A DNA stretch of 64,000 nucleotides from Tetradesmus obliquus (GCA_030272155.1 CP126202.1:4237501-4301500); one strand, 5' to 3'. Shown: positions 44,014 to 56,636, counted from the stretch's first letter. Notes: generated by a model not told the origin, from the sequence alone. Translations and numbers: made by a program.

Positions 44014-47000
44014 ATGCAGTGTCTCAGCCAGCGCGCGCAGCTGGGCCATTCGTGCCAAACTAGTGCGTTTACACCATTTCACCGTTCAAAAAACGTTACA
44101 CGTGGTGCAGCGTCGCAAGCAGCAGCAGCATGCAGCGTGCTCTGTGCACCACTGCCTGCAGGCTGTGGTCCTAGGCCCTTCCAGGCAGCAGCTGCTGGAC
44201 GCTGCGGCAGCTCTAGCAGGAGCAAAGCAGTGAGGGTGATGGCTGCAGCTGGAGACAAGCTCACCATTGCAGTTACGGGTGCGTGTGCAAGGAAACAACG
44301 TACTGCTGTCAGGTCTGGAGCCACATGAATTGGCAGCACAGCAGCTGGCAGGCGTTATGGATGGCACGTCGGCATCGCTAGCAGTTACGATGCAACCATT
44401 ATGCAGTGTATACACCAGCAGACCAAACTCCAGCAGCACATTACCAGAAGTGCAGTATGACTTACAGTTACAGCAGTTGAAGGCATCAGCAACCCGTAGC
44501 TGGCCCATGCTGCTGTTGCATCAGTGAATGCACAGCTCACAAGTGTTTGTGTCTGTGAGCGCGCAGCAGCTATTTAGCATCCGCCAAAACCTTGTAGCCC
44601 ATCCCTGCTCTGCCATATGCCAGTCCTGTCCCAGCAGGACACCAGCAAGCACTGCCATGCCAAATGATGTCCACCCCTGCACACACACTTACATAAACAC
44701 CTGCCGCCCCTCCACCTCAACCACTGCAGGTGCCACCGGCCTGGTAGGCAGCCGGCTGGCTGCCAAGCTGGCAGCGCAGGGCAACAAGGTGCGCGTGCTC
44801 ACCCGCAACGTGTCCAGTGCCAAGGCCAAGCTGCAGTACCCAGGGCTGGAGTTCTACAGCCTGGCACAGATCACTGAGGCAGTCAAAGGGGCGGATGCAG
44901 TGGTCAACCTTGCAGGAGAGCCCATCGGCACACGGTGAGCAGCAGTGTTTTTCCCATCAACGCCGGCAGCAGCAGCAAATGTACACCAGCAGCGGCAGCA
45001 GCAGCAACATTAGGATACCCCAGTGCCACATGTCGAGAGTGCCAAGCTGTAGTACCCGGGGTTGGAGTCTGACCGCCCGGCGCATGCTGCTGACGCAGTG
45101 AAGGTTGCGGTTATAGTGGTCCGCCGTGCAGGAGAGCCCACTGGCACACAGTGAGCAGCGTCTGTCATCGGTTGCTGAGCAGCAGGTTTCATCATTTACG
45201 CCAGCATCACTGACACCAGCAGCAGCAGCAGCAGCAGCAGCGCAGCAGCGGCAGCAAGCGCAGCAAGAGCGCCCTGTGATGTGTAGTGAGGGTGCCGATG
45301 TCTGCACTCGCAGGTGGACGCCAGCTATCAAGAAGCAGATCAAGCAGTCGCGCCTGGACATCACCAGCAAAGTGGCGGTGAGCGCTCGCAGCTGGCGGGT
45401 TGCACATCAGCACACAACGGTTGTCTTGTTGCAGACGTGAAGCACACATGGCCGTTGCTGCTGCCATGACACCGTTGCCACACAGCAAACACACACGTTG
45501 CTCAGCATGCTGGGCGGGTTCTGGTGGACTCCACATCGTGACGATGTCTTGTCTCTCCTCTGCTGAGGCAACAGTCACCACGCTCCTTCTAGTTCATCGC
45601 CTCAAAGATGCGCACAGGTTGATCCCAACATGACTTCACATAGCACCGCCTGTTACCGACCACATGTGCAGAGCGCCATCAGCAACAGCCCTGAGGCGTC
45701 GCGGCCCAAGGTGTTTGTGTCATCCTCGGCAGTGGGTTACTACGGCGCCAGCGCCACTGCCAGCTTCACTGAGGACTCGCCAGCAGGCAACGACTACCTG
45801 GCACAGATCTGCACAGGTGAGGTTTAGGGTTGCACAAGGGTGTCTGTTATTGCTATGGCTGGATGGGTGATTTTGTATGAAGGATGCCTGCAGAGCCCTG
45901 GGAGGAAGCTCTGGACCAGATCTGCACAGGTGAGGTTGAGGGTTGCACAAGGGTGCCTGCAGAGCGCTGGGAGAGAGCTCTGGGCCCAGCGCACACGTGC
46001 AGCAGGCAGGCATATGTGTGCAACAAGTGAACTTAACAGGCTGCAAATGGTTTGTGGTGGATGCAGGCACCAGCAGGCAGCACATGTATGGTAATAATCG
46101 CGCAATCTGTACACCAAATTCTGAAGGCCTGGCCAGCGCTCCTGTCACCTCTGCTGCTGCTTGTTCACATTCTCGTTGTTTCCATTTTTTCAGAGTGGGA
46201 GGCTGCTGCCAAGAATGTGCCTGCCAGCACGCGCAGCGTCATCATCCGCACAGGCATCGTGCTGGCAAGGGACGGCGGCGTGCTGGCACGCATGCTGCCC
46301 ATCTTCGAGCTGTTTGCAGGTGATCACAAGTATAGTCCGCTGCCTATAGTTTTCAGCCTGTGCACGCCAACAGCAGTGATTCATATATAGCGAATGGGGA
46401 GATGCTTGCTGGCACGCGCATGCTGCCCATCTTTGAGCTGTTTGCAGGTGCGGGGCGGATGCTCAGCCAGCGCAGCAGCTGCTAGCGCTGCGCACCAAAG
46501 GCAGGAACAGCGTATGCAGCATGAACAGAATGAACAGCAGTACTGCTGGCCAGGTTGAAGCCTAGAATGACAGGGTTGTGCATATGCAGCATGGTGTCTT
46601 TGTGTAAATGCGTTTGGCAACGTGGTGCATTCAAGGACTGTGCAGATAATGAATCGCACGTGCAGCACAGAATCACATCGCCACAGCATGATGCACTAGG
46701 ACCTGAGCAATGCTGCTGTTTGTGCCGACGACGTTTTGTGGCTGTCAATGCAGGTGGCCCACTGGGCACTGGCAAGCAGTGGGTCAGCTGGATCCACAGG
46801 TGCGCACAGCAGCAGCAGCTGCTGCTGCAGCTGCACGTGCAGATGCAGATGCAGCTGCCTGCTGGTACTGGCTGGCAAGTCGCTGGTGTCTCAACGCGCA
46901 TGGCATGAAGGCGTGCGTCACTGCCATGCATCGCGCTGTGACATGGCTTGCAGATTGTCGCTGTAATTGCCACAGCATTGTCATCACCTTGCCGCCATGA

Positions 47001-47599
47001 CAGTGACTTTCAGAGCGTAAACAGGATAATCACCGCCTGCCCTGGCTTTGGTGCTCTTGTTGATCTTGTTGCAGGGATGACCTGGTGGACATGATCATTG
47101 ATGCCATTAAGAAGCCCGCCTACAGCGGCGTGTACAACGGCACAGCGCCAAAGCCCGTGACCATGGCGCAGCTCTGCAGCAGCGTGGGAGGCGTGCTGGG
47201 CAGGCCCAGCTGGCTGCCTGTGCCTGACTTTGCCATCACTACACTGCTGGGAGAGGGCGCACAGGTGGGTGGCGTTTGCTGGGTCTGCAATTGCAGGATG
47301 TGGCGGAGCTAGCACTGCTACGGTCTGTCCATGCTGGCATAGCCATTGCGTGCGCCAAGCAGGTGCACAGATACTGTTACTAAGCCGTGCCGTGCATCTA
47401 CGGGCGTCCCAGTGTGGTTGGTGGATGTGATCAAGGCAAGTTGATGGTTGCTGCACTGCCTGCATGCTGCTGCTGCTGCTGCTGCTGCTGTCAGGTGGTG
47501 CTGGAAGGCCAGAAGGTGCTGCCGACGCGTGCGCAGCAAGCAGGCTTTAACTTCAAGTACACAGAGCTGCCTGATGCGCTGCGCAACCTGCTGAAGTAG
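44014..47599 (+). CDS. GC1: GC1/SulA-like epimerase-family (TIGR01777, SDR) plastid protein
   Basis: Exons 44014-44278, 44730-44934, 45314-45377, 45672-45816, 46194-46319, 46754-46799, 47075-47264 and 47495-47599 join in phase to 381 residues. The NAD(P)-binding Rossmann start TIAVTGATGLVGSRLA is followed by VVNLAGEPI, VFVSSSAVGYYG (family YYG motif), EWEAAA, VIIRTGIVLARDGG, GTGKQWVSWIH, GVYNGTAPKPVT and the C-terminal FKYTELPDALRNLLK. This is the TIGR01777 family, which includes human SDR39U1 and plant GIANT CHLOROPLAST 1/SulA, a plastid division factor. About 75 N-terminal residues rich in Ser/Ala/Arg look like a transit peptide. The frame is open further upstream to 43639, so the start is not certain. 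TGTAAC at 47742 is a likely poly(A) signal. Function in division is inferred from the plant homologue. Confidence 0.88.
45035..45165 (+). repeat. Donor-side partial copies of GC1-like exon 2 end
   Basis: The sequence around GCCAAGCTGCAGTACCCAGG in exon 2 is echoed at about 45038-45075 (GCCAAGCTGTAGTACCCGGG), and the exon end with donor (GTGCAGGAGAGCCCATCGGC type) at 45125-45160 (GTGCAGGAGAGCCCACTGGC, then ACACAGTGAGCAGC). Both lie in the intron downstream of exon 2. The frame is lost through a TAG, but the GTGAGC donor survives. Confidence 0.7.
45890..45965 (+). repeat. Donor-side copy of GC1-like exon 4 end
   Basis: CCAGATCTGCACAGGTGAGG followed by TTGAGGGTTGCACAAGGGTG at about 45917-45955 repeats the exon 4 end and its intron start (45806-45842). 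TGCCTGCAGAGC.CTGGGAG also occurs twice here (45885 and 45956). The copies are short and donor-containing. Confidence 0.75.
46400..46455 (+). repeat. Donor-side copy of GC1-like exon 5 end
   Basis: CGCATGCTGCCCATCTTTGA with GCTGTTTGCAG and a GT donor at about 46417-46450 repeats the end of exon 46194-46319 (MLPIFELFAG). It lies about 130 bp downstream and is nearly identical over 45 bases. Confidence 0.8.
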
Positions 47600-47980
47600 C
47601 TTGGACCTTCATGTTTAACCTATGGACGGCAGTTGCTGTTGGTGTGAACTGACAGCGAAGCATATTGCCCAGTGGGCGAGTGACAGATGCGCTGTTCAGC
47701 AGCAGCAGCAGCAGCAGCAGCAACAGGCTGCAGGGCAGGGATGTAACAAGGCTATGCTACGCTATGTCCCGTGTGTGAACTGGCTGTCTCTATTGACGCC
47801 ATAATGGAATCGGGCATACACACACAACAGCTGTGGTGCAAATCTCATGCATGCATGCACTGGTTCTGGGTCTGGCCCTGCTAGGCTGGCAGTACACCAA
47901 CGTGCTTGCATCGACAAAGGACTTATTCAGTGTTCAACATTAGCAATGTCAATATCGTTGTTTAATCAGCTGACGCCCTG
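47600..47980. other. 3' flank of the GC1-like gene
   Basis: The poly(A)-type TGTAAC lies at 47742 and a (CAG)n run at about 47700-47722. No other gene is seen. Confidence 0.5.
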
Positions 47981-48270
47981 TAGGGGGGCGGTTTGTTTGA
48001 GACTGAGACACCCAGTTAATCTGTGGAGGGGTGCAACCGCTTACCGGGGGTCAAGCTCTTGCCTACACGCTGATCAAAGTCGCTTGCTGCTTACCCCCCC
48101 TCCCTCCCCTGGTAGGCTTTCCCCACCTGTTCAGTGTGCAGACTGGCAGTGACCACTTTGCTTCCCGCTTACCCCACCTGGAGCACATGAAATTCGAGCT
48201 TGCTTGTCGCTTACCCCCCCCCCCCCTTCATATTAACTCGGTGTCTCAGTCTCAAGTAAACCGCCCCCTA
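47981..48270. mobile_element. Candidate MITE with ~39-bp terminal inverted repeats
   Basis: The left end starts TAGGGGGGCGGTTTG and the right end, read on minus from 48270, starts TAGGGGGCGGTTTAC. Over about 39 bases the two ends match except for one G indel and three substitutions, and share TTGAGACTGAGACACC and AGTTAAT. The element is 290 bp, non-coding, with C-rich stretches (a long poly-C tract near 48214-48226) and repeated CTTACCCC motifs. I see no clean target-site duplication, though GCTGA occurs close to both ends. It lies just upstream of the acyltransferase gene and may affect its promoter. The superfamily is unassigned. Confidence 0.7.
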
Positions 48271-48489
48271 GGCTGAACAGGTCGGCGGGCTTGGCGAAAC
48301 AAACCCCGCTAACGGAATGGCGCGCGACTCTCCCAACTTTGTCCTGTCGAACACCCGCTGCAGTGACTATACGTCAAACAGAAAATCAAAACTCTTATAT
48401 ACACAATAGACACCGTCTATGGATTGCTAGCTCAGTCATATAGCTCTTGCTGTGGGCCCGTTGTACTTGCCGATAGCGCAGCTTGTCAC

Positions 48490-51400
48490 ATGCAGCTGAA
48501 GCACATCAAGAGGAATGTCCCCGGACTGGAAGTGGAGGAGCAGGTTCGAATGGGGCGTGCTGCTGACGCCGTCGGGATTGATCGACAGCAGTGGTCTTGC
48601 TGCTGTCAGCAACATGCTGCCTTGCCACTCCTGCAATCAAGCTGTCACAAGCCTTGCACCCCCAAGCGTTTCTATCCCATCACCTGTATCGTAATATACA
48701 AGTAAATCGCGGCGACCTGTCTGACAGCAAGCATTCTTGTGCTTTGCCATCTGCAGCGGTCAGATGGCAGCGCATCTCAGCAGGATGCATATGACTCGGA
48801 GCTGTGCATATCGCCCCTGAGCCAGTTCTTCTGCAACGCCGGAGAGCAGTCGCCAGACATCATTGCAGTGGTGCAGCTGCAGGGGCACCTCACTTTTGAA
48901 AAGGCTGTACCTGTCATGCAGCACCTGTCAGAGCTGCATGACAGGTTCAGGCGGCGCGTGGTGTTCAAGTAAGTTTGAAATGATAAGCCTGCATCCAGAA
49001 TTGTGCGGCAGCAGAACAGCAACAGCACAGACACGCCAAGTGCTACCATGCAGCAGCGTTTGCAGCCAGCTGCCATGCCAGCACAGGACCATGGTGCTGT
49101 CTTACTAGTTTCAGGCACCAGTGCGTGTGTACTGCTTGCCTTTGCTACAGCTTTGGCGGATGACGATCAACCGCAAACTGTATGCTTTCTGCTTGCAGGA
49201 ACGGCGCGTGGCTCGGGGAGTACTTGCAGGACTTCAACGTCCGCAGCCTGTGCCAGGAAGTGACCCTGGACGGCCCTGATGCACAAGCAGCCTTTGATGA
49301 ATACATGAGCAAGGTGGGTTGCCTGGGGTGATGCAGAGTGGTGCCATGTGCTATTCTGCATGCTGCTTGCACAGAAGTTGACTGTGTTGTAGCCTGCAGG
49401 AAACCAACAGCACAGCCTGCCACGCATTTCCTGTGCACGTGCCTGTCAAGCGGCTTCATGTACTTGAAAAGGCTGAGAGGTATGCCTGCAAGCACAAACA
49501 TACAGCAATCCAGCAACGCTGTTCTCTGTTTATTTCAGCTGAATCTCTCCAGTGGTGATGCAGCAAGCAGGCCTCGATACAGGCTAACAGTATGCCAACA
49601 GTGCTGCTGAGGCTCACCACAGCCACTCCTGCAAGGCAAGACTGTAAGGAACCTATGGCTGCATCCGCTGCTGTGCAGCTCAGCGCTGGCTGGCACTTTG
49701 GCGTGATTTCCTGCAGAGGATGAGTGGGGAGCTGCCGGGGAGCAACATATCTATCTGCTGCATCTTCTGCAGCAGCACAGCGCTTACTGCTACATACAAT
49801 CCTTGTATGTGACCGCTTTCCTGCAGAGGATGAGTGGAGAGCCACTGGGGAACAATGGGCTGCCGCCCTGGGACGGAGTGCTCATCCACTACAGCGCAGA
49901 CCCAACCCGCAGCGACATCGTGCTGCGCATGAGCCACATGATTGCAGATGGGCACCTCATCCTCAAGCTGCTGCGCCAGATCACAGTGCCGCAGGATTCT
50001 GTGGCACAGGCAGACTATGCCGCGGTGGTGCTGGGCGGCGCCAGTCCTGTTAGCGGCGGCGGCGCGGGGGAGCAGCAGCAGCAGCAGCGGATGTGGCTGC
50101 TGCGGGCGGTTTTCTTCCTTGCTGGCCTTGTCATGGCAGTGTTCAGGTGAGAGCCTGTGATGCAGCAGAGGGGAGGTGAGTGTTGCACAGGCTTTTGATG
50201 CATCTAGCCGCAAGGTGATGCTTAGATGACTCTTCAAGTGTTTATTGTTACACTCTAGCATGTGCACATGGGTTTTGCAAGCTACCTTAGTGCTGCATTG
50301 TGTTGGTTGCTGTCTCAACTGCTGCCAGGTGGCTAGGTGGGTGCTGGTCAGGCTTCACAGCGCTGCTGTACTCTACCGGCAACATATTCTACTCTGACCC
50401 GGTCAACGCAGTCAAAGCAGCGCCCGAGGAGTGCTGGGGCAAGCGTAAAATAGCCAGCCGCACCCTTCCCTTAGACGACTTCAAAGCCACAGCAAAGCAG
50501 CTGGGGGTCACTATCAACACCCTAGCAGTGTCCTGCGTCGGCGGCGGAGTGCGGCGCTACCTGCAGGCACAGCAGCAGGCCATGCCGAAGAGCGTCCGCA
50601 TGCTGGTAACTGTCGACACGCGCGCGCTGAAGTCCGGCCCTGCAGGAAGCGGCAAGGACAGCATGTCGAGGGTGCCAGCCAACTGCTTCACCTACATTGC
50701 AGTGCCGGTGTGCACAGGTGACATCTCCCCAGTGGAGCGCTTGGGGCGTGTTGACCGAGCGATTGATTGGATCCGCCACTCGCCGGCGCTGATGCTGGCA
50801 GTGGTGATGCCCGCTGTGACGAAGGTGCGCTGCTGCGCCAGGTGTCATGAGCGCCATGCAAACGCATGCAGCACGATGCCGCTGCACATGTATAGGCTGT
50901 TCCGCAGTGTCCGCTGTCTTGGTGTTGCTGACTGGATCTCAAGCAACCTTGCCAACTATCTGCTATGTCGGTCGAATGGTGCTCCGTTGCACATAAGTCA
51001 AAGTGTTGCTATGCCGTGTATGTGCTACCTAGGAATTCTGTTGGCATTTGTCAGCCTGTGCTGTCAGGTACTGCCGTCCATGCTGTGAGAAACTCACCAC
51101 CTTACTCTGTTCACACACAGCCTCTAGCAGCATCACCACCACCTGTTACTTCCCTGCCCTGCCACTTGCCCTCACCTGCGCTTGCAACATTGCAGTGCAT
51201 CTACCGCGACATCAAGAAGGCAGGCGCAGCAATGATCCGGCTGCTACCAGCCAAGGCCACCCTGTGCTTCTCCAACGTGCGGGGGCTGCAGGGGTCCTGG
51301 ACCTTTGGCGGCGTGCCTGTGTCCCGCATCTACAATGCAGTGCAGCCTAGCGCCATGGGATGCGTGATCAGCCTGCTGAGCTACGGGGACGTCATCACAT

Positions 51401-51880
51401 ATGCTCACACCTGCTATGCCAGCAAAACCAGCACACCCGGGGTGAGCGGCGGTGTTTATTTGTCCAGCAGAGCTGCCATGCACGCAACATGAGGTTATGA
51501 CGCTTCAGCAGCATCAAGTTGATGCCTCTGGGTTATATGTGTACTCTGCAGGGCTGCTGTGAAGATCCATACAGTTGCATGTTGGCCGCCGACTGTTGTG
51601 CGCATCTAATCAGACTTTGGCACCACTTTCTCTGGCATCCTGTCGTGCGTAGAGCTGCAATGTCCCATGTACTGCTTGAAGCACATCCTGACCAGGTTTG
51701 TGCCTTACATGCTGCTTGCAGGTGCTGCTGGACTGCATTGCGCAGGAGTACGCTGCACTGCGTGAGGCAGCGTCGCTGAAGCTTTGCAAGGCAGGCGAGA
51801 ACACAGATGCCCAGGCAGGCAGCAGCATTAAGCACCAGGAGGAGCCGGCAGGATGCAACACAGCAGAGGATCAGGCATAG
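48490..51880 (+). CDS. WS/DGAT (WSD-type) acyltransferase
   Basis: Exons 48757-48968, 49199-49313, 49827-50146, 50329-50824, 51196-51441 and 51722-51880 join in phase. A plausible but weak first exon is 48490-48543 (MQLKHIKRNVPGLEVEEQ, GTTCGA donor), giving 533 residues. The N-terminal part has ISPLSQFF and ELHDRFRRRVVF, as in wax ester synthase/DGAT proteins. The catalytic motif HHxxxDG appears as SHMIADG (His about 164), so the second His and the DG are kept and the first His is Ser. A hydrophobic segment (MWLLRAVFFLAGLVMAVF) suggests membrane association. The C-terminal WSD half has CFSNVRGLQGSWTFGG and SYGDVITYA. It probably makes wax esters or triacylglycerol from acyl-CoA, at the ER or lipid droplet. 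Substrate is unknown. Confidence 0.75.
49705..49745 (+). repeat. Acceptor-side copy of WSD exon 4 start
   Basis: TTTCCTGCAGAGGATGAGTG at 49708-49727, followed by GGGAGCTGCCGGGGAGCAAC, repeats the acceptor and first codons of exon 49827-50146 (TTTCCTGCAGAGGATGAGTG, then GAGAGCCACTGGGGAACAAT). It lies 111 bp upstream, and frame is lost soon after. Confidence 0.8.
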
Positions 51881-54420
51881 ACGCTGCATATAACGAGTGC
51901 AAGGGCACTGAGCATGCCAGGCCACGGCACTTTCTGGCCCCAAAAAGTCAGCCGTGCAGGCAGCGCAGGGGTGCAGCTGTCAGGACAGAACGAGCCATGG
52001 CAGGATATTGACAAGTCGATGCCTGCCGCCAGAGTGGCAGTTGTCAGCGGCTGCACTGCTGGCTTGTCAGCAACCCAGTTGTTGGCAACATCACAATTTT
52101 GCAAGCAGGTATTGCTATTGTTATATATGAAATGCTGTTGAGAGGCCCGTCACAGTGGATGGCTCATTGAGTGGCTTGTATGAGGGGAAGCAACCTATTC
52201 AGCTTGCAGGCCCTGGCCTCCAAGTAGTGGTAGGATATAAAGGCTGATTCTCTTGGAAAAGTGGATCAGTATCAATCCCCTCCAGCTGAGAATATTGCAT
52301 GCTGTGGCAGCTGAAGTGTTGTGAGAAGTCCAGTAGTTCACCTCACAACATTGGACCCCAGGTCCAGTGTTAAGTGCATGCATGCAGTACGCTGCAGCGT
52401 ACAGCTGTATGCCCAGTGTGGTGGAGCAGCTGTCACACCATTGCATGACGCCAAGTATGTGTTTCATGACAACATTTCTGGTACATTTTTTGTATCTTGT
52501 TGGCTGTGACTGTTGTTAAGGATCAAGGATTCATGCATGCTATGGCTTGATGGGTAACAGAATAATGATGATGACCCATGCATCCTGACATGTGACCGTC
52601 ACACAGTGGTGACCACTGGCCCCTTGAGTTGCTGCCAGTGCTTGTCTTGGCTGGACTCGCTACATGCGGCGATGAGTAATTTCTAAAAGTACTCAAGTAT
52701 GTTTCTGTTTAATCTTTCACCTACAACGTCAGCTTATAACGCACGGAGACAAGTTTTCTGGTGAGAGTTCTGTGGTGACGCCGCTGCAGGCCTGCTGCTG
52801 CAGCAATGTTTGTTTGCCAGGTGCACTGTTCATACACAACGGGTACGTGTTTGCCACCACACATTACTATTTACTATCATGCAACATCTTGCGTTCGCTG
52901 AATGTTTTGAGCGATGCGCTTTCACAGGACAGGTGCAGGGACAAAGTGCTTTCAGGACAATGTGCTTTCAGGACAATGTGCTCTCAACACACATGGCTGT
53001 CCCTATGAAAGCTCAGAAAGCTTAGTCGCTGAACAATGAAAAGTATGAAAATGTGTACGGAATGAAAGCGAGCCAGCGTCTGACGGGGAAAGGACAGGCT
53101 GCAGGGGTCGAGTACGGCTAAATGTAGGAGAGATCGACTTGCTGTGAATATATGTTTTGTTGCATCTGTTGAATGTGAGTTTGTGCTTGCTTGCATGCTC
53201 GGTTTCAACAACGTCTGCTTGCCTTGACTTTGCTGTTGTCCCTTTGTGTCCTCAGGGACACGCTGCTGCTGTTTGCGACTGAACTCAGCTCAGCTGGTGC
53301 CCCTACCCAGGGATCCAACGATAGCAAGATAAAGGGGAGGCAGGGGAGGCCACACCACAGGTTAAGAACGGATGCCTCCCAAGCGGCCATCAACTGCACT
53401 GCATTGCACTTTCCAGCAGGCATGCCTGTGCGCACATGGATGCCAAGCAGCTTTTAACGTGCTAGCAGCAAATGCGCAGGTACCACCATCCCCTTCACAT
53501 TGCGAGGAGCCTTTAGCTGACTGCGTGTGACAGTGCTGCTGCACCTGATGTCCATATTTTGACACCAGCATTCATAACATGCTGCCTTTTTGAAAGCCAC
53601 GATCTGACATGAGCACTACAAGTCAGCAGCATACAACAAAAAGCATACAAGAATACTGATAGTGGGGTCTAGGCGGCCTTGTACGCATCCACCATGTGTA
53701 CGTACATATAACATACAAGCAACGACCTTGCATATGCACTCACAGGTATCATGAAGTCGCTGCCTTGACAGCAGCTGGCACACTGTTTGGCATAACCACA
53801 AACGCCACATACGAACTGTACCTTTGAGCACTCAGGTACTGCACCGACTTTGAAAGTCGCAGACAGTATGCAGGGGACAGCTGACTACATCGCCAAATGC
53901 AAGGCTGCCTGCAATGGGCGCAGCTGTCGCTGTGTGCAAATTTTTGCAAAAACCGAGCAGTTGGCTGTTGGCTGTGACGCAGAGGGCGATCACGGATCAA
54001 AGGGAAAGCAGGGCTGCAGGGCAATATACTCAACACTCAACTAACAGCAATAGATGACGTGCGAATCACGCACACACAGGGAAGTCGTACACATGGCACG
54101 ACTATTAGACGGCGGCGGAACAGTAACACACAGTGCTGGACACACACAATTCACAAAAATGTCACTGGAACAGCTGCCGATAGCAAGGACTCTGAGATGA
54201 CACAGATGTACACCGTAACTGCTTGTGCAGCAGCTACATGTGGCTCTTGGAGGCTGTCAGCAACCGCAGCAGATGGCTGCGTGTGAGAACACAAAACCTT
54301 TGCAATGAAAACCACACAATAAAAAGTACATCACCCTCATATGGCTGTTGTATTGATGAGCACACACGACATCGTTGTTGCTTGGTTTCTGGTTGAGGCA
54401 AATGACATGCTGCTGCCCTT
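51881..54420. other. 2.5-kb intergenic region between convergent genes
   Basis: No gene is recognised. A short tandem repeat (TGCTTTCAGGACAATG, two and a half units) lies at about 52948-52982. The frame at about 53200-53457 begins with a hydrophobic run (RLLALTLLLSLCVL) but has no ATG in good context and no partner exons. Other frames are short or overlap on both strands. Confidence 0.4.
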
Positions 54421-56636
54421 TCAGAGCATGCTCTTCCAAGAAGCTGCAGTAGCTGCTGACGCTGTCCCGTGCTCCAGGTGCTGCTTTTCACTTTGGGGTG
54501 CAGCATCTGCCCCCTCAGCAGCCTGCTGCTGGTGGGGTTGTGTTGATGGCCTCAACATATCTGTTGGCATGTAGTGCTTGTCGCTGTACTGCTGCTGGGT
54601 TGGTGTCAATGCCAAGGCAGCAACCTGCAGCAGAAGTAGCAACGGCAGCGACAGTGGCAGCGTTGATTGTTGTGAGTTCAAGCAGAAAAGAGGTTGTTTG
54701 GCAACAGTTAGCTGCCGTCTTGAGCTAACTACGGCTGATCCGAACACCAACACTTGTTTTGTTTTATAGGATATGCTGGGAATCTCTTGCTGCCAACTTG
54801 CAGTCTGTTGAGGCAGTCAGCACAGCTGCAGCTACCAGCTGCATAAGACGGATGTTCCTACAGGCACTCACAGTTGCTGGAAACAGCGAGCCAGTGACGA
54901 GCCCTTTGCAGATGAATTGGCCCTTCATGCTGCCCTGTTCAACACAAACACAACATTCAAAACAAAGCAGTACGTTCAGTTGTCTCAGCCCCAATAATGG
55001 TGGTGTTACTTGCTTGTGGAGCTGAACGCAGGTTACAAGGTTCTGCTGCAGCGCAGTACTGCAGCTGCAGCAGCACATACAGAACAACATTGCGCAAGCA
55101 GGCATGAACATGACGCAACGCTGCGATTTGGGACATCCTCATATCGCCTCACCTTGATGTTGTCCAGTGTGATGGCAGACTTGAAGGCGACGCTGTCCCC
55201 ACTGTAGATGACTGGCTGCATGCCCAGAAGCATGCTGCTACTCCTGCTGCGCAGTGCACCTGCAGATGCATGAGGACGCATGTCATTCGACAACACCTTG
55301 TCAGGCGCATCAGACACATTATTCATGCAAGGCGCAGTCATCAATGGACAGAAACACAAACACACATCAAGCCAGCTGCTGTTTTCTGCTCCTTGCAACA
55401 AGCAGACAATAGTGGCAAACTTGAGGAGCCGGCATACCATATTCTGCTGCTGCAGGGAAGGCCATGCCAGCCCAGGCTGTCAACCCCACACTGCGCATAC
55501 CTGAGAGCTCTGTGACCTGCCAGGTCTTGTTCAGCAGCTGCAGTGGCTCCTCACTGCTGTTAGTAAAGCGCAGCTCATACCCGTACTGCCAGTAACGCTG
55601 GTCCTCCATTCTGTGGGGCAGCAGCCAGCTCTGCAGCAGCAACAGCAAGGGGCAGGGCAGTGACATTCACGATGAAGCAGCAGATCACAGGTTCCAAGCT
55701 GACAAGAGTGCTATCATGCACACACCAGCGCAAACAACTGCGTTGCTGCTGCTGCTGCTGGCGTTTCTTGTGGATGTTGTTACAATGCATCTCGTGTAAG
55801 CAGGTGTGCCCAGCCTCTCACCTTTGTGCCAATGGTTAGGCCTGGGTCGCTGCTGCATGAGCTGTGGGGCTCGTGTGCCATGCCACTGAGGGCTGCCAGG
55901 CGGCTGGACAGCAGCCGCAATGTTGCAAGCGCGCCGTCAAGTTGCTCTCCTGCAGGAACAAAACAGGCATGCAGCATGCCACGGCACTGATGGTTAGCCA
56001 GCAGCAAGCCTGGCTGGTGCTATTCAGGGCTGGCGTGTTGGATGCTGCTGATATGCGCGCTCCTGGTAGCCTGTCCTGTTAACTTGAAAACCTGTTTTGA
56101 CCGATTTGTGCATGCACAAGCCCTGATCCATCATCAAAGATCAAGCTGTGCACGCAGCACACCTGCCAGGTTGGCGCTGGTGTCCAGCAGATCATCCGGT
56201 GCTACTGGTGCACCTGCAACTGCTGCGGACAATCTTCTGGCATACTTTCCCGCTGCCCAGTTGCTGAGGCTGTGCAGCACATCCTGCACACAAGTGAGCA
56301 GAGCAAGCAGCAGCAACTAACTCTGTGGGTATGTTCCGTCCAGCAGATTCGTACCCATTACACAGGCCCGAAAACAACTCAGAATTGAACAAACTGAGGC
56401 TGCTTTATGAGGGGAATAGCTGCATTGAAAAGCCTACGGCATGAACTACGCACATGATCATGCCATGATGATGGCAAGCAGATGTTGACCACGGCTTGCT
56501 GCCGTGCTGAGCATTTTTCTGGCAGTATGCACCCCCACACCTGCACCAGTGCGGGATGCCCGCCATGCCGCAGCAGTTGATGCCCCAGTGCCACAGCTTG
56601 CTTGCTGATAGCTTGCTGCACCACCACAGAAGCCAT
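54421..56636 (-). CDS. ApaG (DUF525) domain protein
   Basis: Exons 56541-56636, 56163-56283, 55822-55949, 55501-55630, 55153-55259, 54872-54934 and 54421-54624 join in phase to 282 residues (849 bp). The ApaG fold (about 118-225) is seen as YWQYGYELRFTNSSEEPLQL, LLNKTWQVTELSG, GMQPVIYSGDSVAFKSAITL and GSMKGQFICKGLVTGSLFPAT, matching the family's YxYxIxIxN, LLxRxWxIT, GxQPVxxPG and GxMxGxY motifs. The N-terminal 115 residues are helical (KQAVALGHQLLRHGG, HSLSNWAAGKYARRL) and unrecognised. ApaG domains in plants occur in SKIP16 and Poldip2-like proteins, but no F-box or YccV domain is visible here. The 60-residue tail is Gln/Pro/Ala-rich. An alternative donor at 56214 would drop 17 residues in frame. 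Role unknown. Confidence 0.8.
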
